Source of the DNA: Rivularia sp. MS3
GTDB lineage: Bacteria; Cyanobacteriota; Cyanobacteriia; Cyanobacteriales; Nostocaceae
Reading direction: 5' to 3'
Assembly (NCBI GenBank): GCA_019192545.1
Contig: JAHCMI010000039.1
Location: 1-64,000, forward strand
DNA: 64,000 nt
The notes beneath the pieces were generated by a model. That model saw nothing but the letters and a program-made list of their open reading frames with translations. It searched no databases and had not been told where the DNA came from. Shown one piece after another: positions 39,087 to 48,600 of the stretch; position 1 is the first letter of the stretch, and each line of letters begins with the position of its first letter. The translations under genes and the position numbers were made by a program.

Positions 39087-39974
39087 CTATTTTCGTTGCC
39101 TTAAACGCGGATTGACAAACTCATTCAACCCTTCACCAAGTAGTGATAACCCTACTACCATTGTTGTCATCGCTAATCCGGGAAAAAGAGTAGTCCACCA
39201 AATCCCTGTGGGTAGTGCAGCTAAGGCTTGTTTCAAATCGTGTCCCCATTCTGGAACTTCTTCGGGAAGCCCCAAACCTAAAAATCCCAAACCACCTAAT
39301 ACTAAGATTGCATCAGCAGCATTCAAGGTGAATAATACAGGTACGCTTTGGATTACATTCAAAAATAAGTATCTTGAAAGTACCTGCCAGGTATTAGCAC
39401 CAATAGCTTGGGCTGCTTCAACAAAAACTTCAGTTTTAACGCTAACTGTATGGTTACGAACAACCCGGTAATATTGCGGTACGTAAGCAATACTAATTGC
39501 CAGCGCCGCATTCAATATCCCGCGCCCGACAACAAATGCCAGTGTGACTGAAAGCAGCAGCCCCGGTAAGGTATAAATACTATCCATAATAAATAGCAAT
39601 ACTTTATCCAACCTACCGCCAATATAGCCGCTGAGCATACCCAAAGGCACGCCAACCAGCATACTTAATGCAGTAGCTATTAAAACTACTTGCAACGCAG
39701 CTTGAGCGCCGAAAACAGTACGAGAAAAGATATCGTAGCCTAGACGACTAGTGCCAAACCAGTGTTTCAATGAAGGCGGTGTATGAATTGGATTATCCAG
39801 AAATTCCGTTGGATCTTGCAGCAATCCCAAAGCTTGAAGTAAAGGAGCAAATAAAGCTAAGAAAATAAATATTAAAGTAATAATTATCCCAACAAGCATT
39901 AGCTGTTGAGAAAGAGTACGTTTTTTATTTATAAAAGGTAAAAATCTTGGCAAGAAACCTTTAGCAGCAGTCAT
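39087..39974 (-). CDS. ABC transporter permease, DppC/OppC type
   Basis: A 295-residue inner-membrane permease of a peptide/nickel-type ABC importer. About six membrane helices are preceded by a cytoplasmic segment and the OppC_N-like GIIITLIFIFLALFAPLLQALG. The ATPase-contact EAA loop lies near 185-200 (VEAAQAIGANTWQVLSRYLF...). It normally pairs with a DppB-type permease, an ATPase and a binding protein, none of which is nearby. Such orphan permeases occur in cyanobacteria, with partners elsewhere. Substrate unknown. Confidence 0.87.
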   Translation of the reverse strand: MTAAKGFLPRFLPFINKKRTLSQQLMLVGIIITLIFIFLALFAPLLQALGLLQDPTEFLDNPIHTPPSLKHWFGTSRLGYDIFSRTVFGAQAALQVVLIATALSMLVGVPLGMLSGYIGGRLDKVLLFIMDSIYTLPGLLLSVTLAFVVGRGILNAALAISIAYVPQYYRVVRNHTVSVKTEVFVEAAQAIGANTWQVLSRYLFLNVIQSVPVLFTLNAADAILVLGGLGFLGLGLPEEVPEWGHDLKQALAALPTGIWWTTLFPGLAMTTMVVGLSLLGEGLNEFVNPRLRQRK

Positions 39975-40205
39975 AGGTTGATTCTTTAGTTAAGAGTTAT
40001 GAGTTAAGAGTTTTAATGCCTTCTGGTCACTTTGTCAACTCAAAACTTAAAAATTAATATTTAATTGAAATTTGGGCATGGCGTATGGGGCATTGGGCAT
40101 TGGAAATCGGGCATTGATAATCTACACGAAATCTAAAACGCCCTCACCCTCGAAGGGTGGGGCTACACAAACAAAGCCCGTCTTCACGGGCTAATAATGT
40201 TCGTT

Positions 40206-40241
40206 TTGACACTCCCCTTCAATTTATTGATGGGGATTCTT
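40206..40241 (-). mobile_element. Right end of a degraded IS200/IS605-type element
   Basis: On the minus strand, directly after the tnpB stop codon, there is gaatcccc, then a hairpin (arms 40214-40223 and 40226-40235, one mismatch), and the end agtgtcaa. That is the pattern of IS200/IS605 right ends, where the 3' part of the TnpB guide RNA (omega/reRNA) also lies. The flanking chromosomal sequence aacgaacattatt would then be guide sequence. The left end is missing. Confidence 0.55.
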
Positions 40242-40473
40242 AGTTCGCAGGGATACCAATGTACTTGCCCTCACTAAGCATCTTGACCGTGTGCCCCACG
40301 GCTGCAAGTCCTCTAATTAGAACTACTTGAGCGGCTGCGATATCTCTATCAGTCGTATAGCCGCAATTATCACATTTATGAACACGTTCAGCTAAAGTTT
40401 TCTTGCCTGTTTCGTGTTGACAGTTAGGGCATATTTGAGAAGTTTTTCGGGCATCTACTGAGAATTTTTTCTC
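40240..40473 (-). pseudogene. tnpB (IS200/IS605 OrfB) 3' remnant
   Basis: A 77-codon open frame, closed upstream by an in-frame stop at 40474-40476, that encodes only the C-terminal zinc-finger part of TnpB. It runs DARKTSQICPNCQHETGKKTLAERVHKCDNCGY, then TDRDIAAAQVVL, with the four zinc-binding cysteines and the last RuvC Asp (DRD-x-AAA) still readable. The catalytic N-terminal parts are gone. Immediately upstream are an 11-bp perfect hairpin (40460-40486) and a 58-bp palindromic block (40490-40547), which may mark the insertion or deletion that destroyed the gene. Confidence 0.8.
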
Positions 40474-40489
40474 CTAAAAAATTCTCATG

Positions 40490-40547
40490 GGAACCCTAGC
40501 GCACTACACCCCCATAGTTAGAAACTAGGGGCACTGTGCGCGGTTCC
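40490..40547. repeat. 58-bp palindromic block beside the tnpB remnant
   Basis: Paired arms are ggaacc/ggttcc (40490-40495, 40542-40547), gcgcac/gtgcgc (40499-40504, 40536-40541) and an inner cccc/gggg stem. Next to it on the tnpB side lies the hairpin gagaatttttt/aaaaaattctc (40460-40486). Confidence 0.6.
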
Positions 40548-40670
40548 GGTAGTAAGCGCTTTAGCCCTTTAATCTGAGACAATACGGTTCTTACTACAAA
40601 CAAAACCAATAATTTAGTCAAACACCCTATAAATAAATCCCAAATACCAATTCCTAACCTTTAACCTTAA

Positions 40671-42035
40671 TTAAAGAACGCTTTCGAGCAAATGCCGATA
40701 CTGACTCTTCTGCTTGACACCTTTTAGTTCTTGTAACAATTCTTTATCTTTAAATATCTGTACCGTAGGTGTTCCGGTTACGTTGGCTTGTTGGGCAATT
40801 TCCCTATCTTTGTCGATATCAATTTCTACAAAGTGAATTTTACCGTCAAATTCATCCACTACTTTGTTTAATATCGGCTTAAGGGTATGACAAGGGCCAC
40901 AACCGGGAGAAACATACTTCACCATTAATGGGCGATCGCCATCGTGGAATATTTTTCTCAAAGCGTAACTTCCGATGTGACGTGTAGCATTTATATCAAA
41001 ATCTTCTTCTGTATCGGCAGCAATTTTTTCTTCTTCTTGGGGCTTTAATTCGTTGTTTTCTGGCTTTTGACTGAATTCTTGCAGCAATCCTTGGGCTGAT
41101 AACCAACGCTCCGCTAACATTGCTCCCATGCATCCGGAACCTGCTGCGGTGATTGCTTGACGAAATTCACGATCCTGTACGTCACCAACGGCATATACAC
41201 CTTCTACGCTAGTTTCTACCGAGGATTTTGTGACAATGTAACCAGTATCATCAAGTTCTAACTGTCCTTTAAATAAAGATGTGTTAGGTGTATGTCCGAT
41301 AGCGTAGAATAATCCTTTAACGCTTAACTGACTTTCTTCTCCAGTTTTGTTGTTACGAATTTTGATTCCCTGCATGTGGTTATCATCACCGAAAATATCC
41401 ACGGCTTCTGTATTCCAATGCACTTTAATTTTGGGATTACTCAAAACCCGATCTTGCATAGCTTTACTTGCCCGCATTTTATCGCTGCGAACTAATAAAT
41501 TTACAGTGTCGCCGTATTTAGTTAAGTAAATAGCTTCTTCCGCAGCCGAATCACCAGCACCAATGACAGCTAATTCCGCACCGTGAAATATCGGTGTTGC
41601 CCCGTCACAAATTGCACAAGCAGAAATACCGCGACTCCAAAATGTATGCTCGCTGGGCAAACCCAAACGCTTTGCTGTCGCACCTGTAGCGATCGCAATG
41701 CTATGAGTTTTAAACTCGCGTTCGGAGGAGCGCACGGTAAACGGACGCTGGCTTAGATCGACAGAAATTACATCCTCAGTATATAGTTCAGCCCCCCAGC
41801 GCTCAGCTTGAGCCTTCATCTTATCCATCAATTCCGGCCCGGTAATACCGGCGGGGAAACCAGGAAAATTTTCTACTTCAGTAGTAGTCATCAACTGTCC
41901 GCCGGGTAGCCCCCCTGCTTCAAACCCTTCAAATACAACAGGTTTGAGGTTCGCACGTCCCGCATAAATAGCAGCAGTATAGCCAGCAGGACCACTTCCA
42001 ATAATTACTAAATTCTCAACCTTTGGATTTGTCAT
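40671..42035 (-). CDS. NTRC: NADPH-thioredoxin reductase fused to thioredoxin
   Basis: A 454-residue fusion. The reductase part (about 1-310) has FAD motif [10 protein letters not shown] (11-20), the redox pair C140-A-I-C143 and NADPH motif [14 protein letters not shown] linker rich in Glu and Lys (about 320-345) leads to a thioredoxin domain with C379-G-P-C382 and cis-Pro in TGTPTV. Such NTRC enzymes use NADPH to reduce 2-Cys peroxiredoxins and other chloroplast/cyanobacterial targets, and they work in the dark or under oxidative stress. All four cysteines are intact. Stand-alone gene on the minus strand. Confidence 0.93.
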   Translation of the reverse strand: MTNPKVENLVIIGSGPAGYTAAIYAGRANLKPVVFEGFEAGGLPGGQLMTTTEVENFPGFPAGITGPELMDKMKAQAERWGAELYTEDVISVDLSQRPFTVRSSEREFKTHSIAIATGATAKRLGLPSEHTFWSRGISACAICDGATPIFHGAELAVIGAGDSAAEEAIYLTKYGDTVNLLVRSDKMRASKAMQDRVLSNPKIKVHWNTEAVDIFGDDNHMQGIKIRNNKTGEESQLSVKGLFYAIGHTPNTSLFKGQLELDDTGYIVTKSSVETSVEGVYAVGDVQDREFRQAITAAGSGCMGAMLAERWLSAQGLLQEFSQKPENNELKPQEEEKIAADTEEDFDINATRHIGSYALRKIFHDGDRPLMVKYVSPGCGPCHTLKPILNKVVDEFDGKIHFVEIDIDKDREIAQQANVTGTPTVQIFKDKELLQELKGVKQKSQYRHLLESVL

Positions 42036-42188
42036 AATAATTTAAATAAACTCATAACCACTACGCTTTATCAAGCATAGCAAATTTATGTTACCTTGTG
42101 CAGTTTTGATTTATAAAGCGGGCAGGGGTGCCTGCACCATAAGAGACAATATTTTGTAGGGTGCTGTGACGGTGAAAATGTTAGATAT

Positions 42189-42428
42189 TTACAAATACCT
42201 TCGGAAATGCTCTAACGCAGCATTAAATAATGCAATAACAAAACCTTCAATAACACGATTTGAGTTTTCGTGTGGCATATCTGGAGCCATTATTTCTAAT
42301 ACCCCATTTTCGTAAGCTAATCTGGTGTTTCTTGAGTTTCCCATGTCCGCTAGCATGGCTTTGAAAGTTAGCCAGCTAATGTTTTCAAGTAAAGTTCTGG
42401 TTTCTGCTGGTGTTGAGATTGCCACCAT
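42189..42428 (-). pseudogene. Truncated Uma2 (DUF820) family gene
   Basis: 79 codons matching the N-terminal part of Uma2/DUF820 proteins (WLTFKAMLADMG, LAYENGVLEIMAPDMPHE, RVIEGFVIAL), a PD-(D/E)XK-like family abundant in cyanobacteria and usually about 190 residues. The reading then diverges (NAALEHFRRYL) and stops, about 110 residues short. The missing part is replaced by an intergenic repeat containing tagggtgctgtgacg. It is probably a remnant. Confidence 0.7.
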
Positions 42429-42660
42429 GTTGAAAATACCTCATGTCAACTGGTTATTTTTTGCAGTTTTATCTATTTTAAGGATTGCATATTCATTTTG
42501 AATTAGTTGAAAAGCTTGTGAAACCGAGTGCCTACAAAAGAAGTAGTAGATAATTGGGCATTTTCAAAAATCTTTTTTTCAAAAATGTTAATTCCCCGAG
42601 TCGAAGTGGGTAAGTTACATCTAGAACTCAATAACCAATCCCCACCTAAAGGAAACACTA

Positions 42661-43233
42661 ATGAAAACTGAACTTAAAGCAAAATTTTTACAAAACATCC
42701 TCAGCAAGAAGAAAGAAGACGAAGGTTTTACCCTAATTGAATTGTTGGTTGTAATCATTATTATCGGTATTTTGTCCGCTATTGCGTTACCTGCCTTCTT
42801 GAACCAAGCAAATAAAGCTCGTGCAGCAGAAGCAAAATCAAATGTTGGTGCAATTAACCGCGCACAGCAAGCTCATGTTCTAGCTAACCCAGAGTTTATT
42901 ACCGACAACAAAAAATTCAATCAATTAGAGATGGGTATTAAAACTCAGACAGAAAACTATATATACGCAGTTGATGCGGGTACTGATGGTTCAGCATTAG
43001 CAACAGCAACACCAACAACCTCTAAAAAGCCTGCTGTTCTAAAAGGATTTATTGGAAAAGTTGCGATTGGAACTACATCAGCAGGTGGTAATGCTACTAC
43101 AATTACTGCATTATGCGAAAGTCTCGATCCTATGATCAAAACTGATAAGTTTACCGAACCCAAATCAGTGAAAACTGGTACTGATGTTACCGGTATTGAA
43201 TGTGATAGCGCAACTCAAAAACCTGTCAAATAA
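42661..43233 (+). CDS. pilA: Type IV major pilin-like protein
   Basis: A 190-residue prepilin. It has a 22-residue basic leader ending at G22, a prepilin peptidase cut before F23, E at +5 (FTLIE) and the hydrophobic N-terminal helix LLVVIIIIGILSAIALPAF. A 150-residue globular domain rich in Ala, Thr and Lys follows, with two Cys in the last third (CESLDPM..., GIECDSA) that may form the D-region disulfide. The size is typical of cyanobacterial PilA. A ribosome-binding site (aaaggaaac) is well placed. A strong terminator follows, so the gene can give its own short abundant mRNA. The next gene is a SPINDLY-type glycosyltransferase. Confidence 0.92.
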   Translation: MKTELKAKFLQNILSKKKEDEGFTLIELLVVIIIIGILSAIALPAFLNQANKARAAEAKSNVGAINRAQQAHVLANPEFITDNKKFNQLEMGIKTQTENYIYAVDAGTDGSALATATPTTSKKPAVLKGFIGKVAIGTTSAGGNATTITALCESLDPMIKTDKFTEPKSVKTGTDVTGIECDSATQKPVK

Positions 43234-43284
43234 ATAATTTAGCATCTGATTAATTTGAAATTATTTTGATAACAAGTTTGGAGG

Positions 43285-43311
43285 GTGAGTATTATAAAAT
43301 ACTCACTTTTT
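43285..43311 (+). terminator. Intrinsic terminator of pilA
   Basis: A 9-bp perfect stem gtgagtatt/aatactcac (43285-43293, 43298-43306) with a 4-nt loop, followed by five Ts (43307-43311). It is 52 bp after the pilA stop. It would limit read-through into the next gene at 43346. Confidence 0.85.
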
Positions 43312-43345
43312 CGTATGAGTTGATAATCCGGGATTAACTATAATT

Positions 43346-45535
43346 ATGATTTTACGAAAAGAGATATATCAATATTTAATTCAAGAAAAATACGACCAAT
43401 CTATTAAGTTAATAAAGCAATCAATCGAGACCGACCCTTTAAAAGTTACTAATTATTGGTATCTAGGATTAGTTCTACTTTTACAAGGTGAAGAAATAGA
43501 AGCACAAATGACTTGGATGCTTCCCTTAGCAGAAGCGGAACCGGAACAGTTTGAAAATTGGATAACAGAATTAACACAAATATTACAAGCAGAAGCAGAA
43601 AGAAGAAAAGACATTCAAGATTATCAAACATCTTGGTTGATTAGACAACATATCAAAGAGATAAATCCAGAGTACTTAAATAATTTACTGCATATTATTC
43701 AGCTATCCGTATTTTTAGATTTATCAAATGTTCGGGAAATACCTTTATTAGAAATAGCTAAGTTAATAAATTCAATTTCTGAATTGAATATAAAAAATTA
43801 TTTATTATTAGAAACCCTCGAAGAAGTCTTAAAATTTTATCCACGACATCCGCATACTTTGGACTTTGTTGAAGCTTGTATTTTAAACAGTAGTAACTAT
43901 ATATATTTAACAGAATTATTATGCAATCAGGGACTTATTTTTTTTAAAAGTATTTCAAATCAACAAACTCATAAAATAACAGAAATATTATTAACAACTG
44001 TAGATAAGCATATTGGGTGTTTGGTAAATTTAGCTAATTTATATCAAAATACTGATAAAAATATAGAAAGTTTAGCTTTTCTCCAAAAAATAATTGATTA
44101 TTCTTCAGATTTATTAGATAAAATAGCTGCTAATTATCTTATTATTAGGGGATTAATGCAAGCGGGAGGACATTGGCAGCAAGCTGAAATAGCATATCAT
44201 AACTATGAAAATCTATTAAGCGAATTAATTACAAGTGATAGTGCTATTGATATTAGGCAAGAACATTTAATTAATTTAATTACAACTGTTGCTTTTGCTC
44301 CTTATTTTCAAGATAGACCGGAAAATACCCATCAGTTTCGCAATCAAGTAGCACAATTTTGTCAGAATCATTTAAATAAAGATAGTAAATTATTTCAATT
44401 AAAGCCAAAACATCCACGCAAACTTAATTCTGTCAAAACCAAAACTTTAAAAATAGGTTATATCTCAACTTGCTTGCGTCGTCATTCTGTAGGTTGGCTT
44501 TCGAGATGGATTTTTCAATATCATGATGAAAAAAAGTTTCAGGTTTATGCTTATTCTCTAGGAAAAACTGATGATAGTTTACAATCATTTATTTCTTACC
44601 AAGTATCAGAATTTCGCGATTTATCGCAAACTCAAGACATTATTCAAATTGCCGAACAAATTAATCAAGATGAAATTGATATATTAATTGATTTAGACAG
44701 CGTTACTTCTCGAAAAGTTTGCGGGGTAATGGCTTTAAAACCTGCTCCTATTCAAGTAACTTGGCTTGGTTCTGACGCTTCAGGATTACCAGCTATAGAC
44801 TATTTTATCGCCGACCCTTACGTCTTGCCAGAATCAGCGCAAAATTATTATGCTGCTAAAATTTGGCGATTACCAAATACATATATTGCTGTAGATGGTT
44901 TTGAAATTGGTGTACCAACTTTACGAAGAGAACAATTAAATATTCCCGATGATGCAGTTGTTTATCTGAGTTCACAAACTTCTTATAAACGTCATCCAGT
45001 TCATGTTTGTTTGCAAATCAAAATACTTACAAAAGTATCTCAAAGTTATTTACTGATTAAAGGACAAAACAACGAAGAAACAATCAGAAAATTATTTTAC
45101 CAAATTGCAGAAGATGAAGGTATTGATTATTCCAGAATCATATTTTTACCTCAAGTCGATCTAGAAGCAACCCATCGCGCTAATTTGGAAATTGCTGATA
45201 TTGTGTTGGATACTTATCCGTATAATGGTGCAACTACAACTTTAGAAACTTTATGGATGGGAATTCCTTTAGTTACCAAAGTTGGCGAACAGTTCGCTGC
45301 ACGTAACAGCTACAGTATGATGATGAATGCTGGTGTAAGTGAAGGTATTGCATGGACTGATGAAGAATATTTAGAATGGGGAATTCGTTTAGGTAGAGAT
45401 ATTAAATTAAGACAGGAAATATCTTGGAAACTCAAACAGTCTCGCAAAACTTCACCATTATGGGATGCTAAACAGTTCACCAGCGAAATGGAAAAAGCTT
45501 ACGAACAAATGTGGATAAATTATATCAGCGGATAA
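43346..45535 (+). CDS. SPINDLY/OGT-type O-linked glycosyltransferase with TPR-like N-terminus
   Basis: A 729-residue protein. The N-terminal half (about 1-350) is helical and TPR-like. The C-terminal half (about 370-725) is a GT41 (OGT/SPINDLY) catalytic domain. It shows LKIGYISTCLRRHSVGWLSRWI with the key His, APIQVTWLGSDASGLPAIDYFIADP, SSQTSYKRHP (candidate donor-binding Lys), and LDTYPYNGATTTLETLWMGIPLVTKVGEQFAARNSYSM. It should add a sugar to Ser/Thr of proteins. It lies 113 bp after pilA, so pilin is the obvious substrate. A homologue next to pilA is reported to be needed for hormogonium motility in Nostoc punctiforme (from memory). Confidence 0.88.
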   Translation: MILRKEIYQYLIQEKYDQSIKLIKQSIETDPLKVTNYWYLGLVLLLQGEEIEAQMTWMLPLAEAEPEQFENWITELTQILQAEAERRKDIQDYQTSWLIRQHIKEINPEYLNNLLHIIQLSVFLDLSNVREIPLLEIAKLINSISELNIKNYLLLETLEEVLKFYPRHPHTLDFVEACILNSSNYIYLTELLCNQGLIFFKSISNQQTHKITEILLTTVDKHIGCLVNLANLYQNTDKNIESLAFLQKIIDYSSDLLDKIAANYLIIRGLMQAGGHWQQAEIAYHNYENLLSELITSDSAIDIRQEHLINLITTVAFAPYFQDRPENTHQFRNQVAQFCQNHLNKDSKLFQLKPKHPRKLNSVKTKTLKIGYISTCLRRHSVGWLSRWIFQYHDEKKFQVYAYSLGKTDDSLQSFISYQVSEFRDLSQTQDIIQIAEQINQDEIDILIDLDSVTSRKVCGVMALKPAPIQVTWLGSDASGLPAIDYFIADPYVLPESAQNYYAAKIWRLPNTYIAVDGFEIGVPTLRREQLNIPDDAVVYLSSQTSYKRHPVHVCLQIKILTKVSQSYLLIKGQNNEETIRKLFYQIAEDEGIDYSRIIFLPQVDLEATHRANLEIADIVLDTYPYNGATTTLETLWMGIPLVTKVGEQFAARNSYSMMMNAGVSEGIAWTDEEYLEWGIRLGRDIKLRQEISWKLKQSRKTSPLWDAKQFTSEMEKAYEQMWINYISG

Positions 45536-45574
45536 ATAGTAATAGTAGAAATTTGGTTTTTATTAATCAAAACA

Positions 45575-45599
45575 AGAGACGTAGCAATGCTACGTCTCT
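45575..45599. terminator. Bidirectional terminator between convergent glycosylation genes
   Basis: 11-bp perfect arms agagacgtagc/gctacgtctct with a 3-nt loop in the 73-bp gap between genes that end toward each other. It is the same sequence family as the hairpin at 8188-8210. Confidence 0.75.
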
Positions 45600-45608
45600 A
45601 CATTGTTC

Positions 45609-48600
45609 TTACCCAACAACCTGCTTATAAAACTCTTCTAAACCCACCACACAAGCTTTGTCATCGTAAAGATGATTGTGGGATTCGCTCATCCTTTGAA
45701 AAATTTGCCTTTTGTAATCGGTTTGAATTCCTAATTTAACGGCTATCTCGACGTATTCTGCTGTATTGGCTGCTATGGTATCTGTAACTCCTAACATTTT
45801 TAAGAAGCTGTCGGTATGACGACCGCGCATAAATTCTCCAGTACAAGTTACGATAGGAAGATTGCAGGCTATTGCTTCTAAGCTAGTATTTCCTCCAGAC
45901 CAGGTAATTGTGTCTAGGTATATATCGCTCAATAAATTAATCGTTAAATAATCAAATCTTTCGGGAATGGTTATGAACAAGCAATAATCTTGATAATCAA
46001 GGTTAACTGCATCAAACGCACGTTTTAATCGTTTTTGCAATAAAGTACCGCGTAGAAATAAGAATTTAGCTTTGGGTACTTGTTGAGCTATTGTTGGGAA
46101 AATAAAGTCATATTGCGGTAGGTATTTAAAAGGTGCTTGGCAACACAAGTAAATAATTGCGTCTTCCGGTAGTTGATAATCTGAACGAGTTTTAACGAGG
46201 GGAGGAATATATGGTTTGGGATAAGCAACACCAATGTTTGGTAAGCGAATCAATTTTTCCGAATAATGTTCTTGAGCGTTTTGTGCTTCCATTAATTCGC
46301 TTGATAAAAAGTAATCGATTGTTGGTAAACCAGTTGTAACGGGATGTCCCCAAGCGGTACATTGTACTGGTGCTAAACGTAAACCAGCCAACAGCATTGT
46401 GGCTGGATTCATGCCAATTTCGAAGTACACGAGAATGTGTAATTCATCTTTAGTTATCTGTTGACAAGCTGCTTCTAAGTTGTGAGGAATATGGTAAAAA
46501 ACATCGCTGTATTTTTCAAATTCTTGAGTTACTGCATCGAATTCATTGCCAGTGTAGTAACAGTAAATTTCAAAATCATCATGGTTATGCTGACGCAACC
46601 AACCAGTCAACCATAAGGTTCCGCTATAGCAATGTAAATAGTTAGAAACGTAACCAACGCGAATTTTACCGTTCCGATTCGATCGGTTTTCTATTGATAA
46701 CGGCTTCGACCATTGGGGATAATTAGCACTCATAATCGAGCAAACCAAGCAACCGTAATGACGCTGTAAATCTACATCATTTTTTGCTTGATAAGATAAG
46801 TAAAAATTGGTAAGTCTACCTATTCCTGCCAAAGCATTTGTTTTGTCTACTTCTGTTTCTAAAGAAGTTTCTTTAATTAAAGTTTGCAGTCCTTGAGTAT
46901 AACGAGAACGATAAAAATCGATTTCTTCTGGCTCATTGTAAATTGTAGGAACTGTTAAATATTTGAGTAGTTTAAAAGTATAGTCTTCGGGTAATAAGTT
47001 TGTTGCAATTTGGGCATTATCAATAGCTTCGCTGGTTCTGCCACTGCGTCGCAAACCGACGATTAATGCAAAGTGCAAGTTGCCATCTTGAGGATAATAT
47101 TTAATACCCTCTCGCAGCATATTAAAAGCTTTATCCCTTAAATTTAATTTGAGATAGCATTCGCTTACTTGATAATAAATTTCTGGCTTGGCTGGTGGGA
47201 TAGCTATGAGCCTTTGATATTGTACGATTGCTTCTTCCCACTTGCCTTGTTGAAATAACCTCGAAGCTAACTTAAAAAAAAACTCTTTCGATATTACATC
47301 ATCAAGTTTTTCAATTTTACAACTTACTAAATTTTTAATTGTGGCTGTTGACAAAGCTTTTTGGTTATCGCATTCTAAACTGATTTTAGCTTTGATACGA
47401 GGTAACAAAGCTTCCCACTGCATTTCACTTAACTGTGGCACCAAAGAAATTTCTAAACCTTCAGTGATATCTAAGTCTTGCATCAGCAGATTCATGCTAA
47501 CTGCTCCTAGCAGCATTTCGGCAAGATCATCATCGCTGTTACTAATATCAATTAGTAAAGTTATGTACCGAGCATCATCTCTAGTCGCCAAAGTTCCAAT
47601 AACTTTTTCCAATTCTGCTGCCAGAATTTCTTCTGGCTGCGTCCAATCCGGGAAAATAATTAAATTAAGTTCTTTGAGATTTAAAGCCTCAATTGTAGTG
47701 TTAATTAACACTTCGCTTACAGTTTTAGCAGTTGAGTGCCAAGTAAATTTCTGCGCTTGCTCAATTCCTCTGCTAACTAATATTTGACGAATACTCGGCT
47801 TCTGAACTTCACAAAGGGCATTTGCTAATTCTTCAGCATCATTATCACTAATATAAATTGCAGCTTCTCCAGCAACTTCAGGAATTGAAGCATTATTACA
47901 GGTAATTACCGGACATCCACAAGCCATTGCTTCAAGGATGGGTAAACCAAAACCTTCATATTTAGAAGGATAAACCAGCGCGATCGCACCACTATAAGCC
48001 ATTGCCAACTCTTCATCATCCAGTTGCAGCATGTGTACCGTACTACCATATGTATAAGTTCTCCACTCAGGTGCTAAAACACCACCGTTACCCGTACAAA
48101 CAATATCAAAAGCATGACTCCAAGGAAGTTTGGCAAATGCTTCAAAAAACAAAGTACTATTTTTATAGCCAGTAGAAGGTCCAACTAATAGAAAATAAGG
48201 TTTAACGATACCATATTTAGTTTTGAAAGCATTAATTTCTTCTGGCAATCCCGGATAAAAATAATTTTGAACTCCTAACAAAGCTACAGTAATAGCATCT
48301 GGATTAATATCGGGGAAGCATTTAACTAAATCTTGGGCTGTATTTTCAGAAATGCTAATGTATGACGAAGCCTGTTGAATTGCATGATGCTTTTCTCGCC
48401 ACATGTGATGATTTAAATCCCAACCCATAAGTTCTGGAATCATGTCATATGCCATGAATACAGAAGGAGTTGTTAAAGGTGTTGTATAGTAAGAAGAAAT
48501 AAATAAACTGGCTTCTTCTTCATCACATATTTGTTGAAGCATTTCTCTATCATGCCCCGTATCGTTATAGTCATATTCGGGAATTTGGCGGTATCTAATA

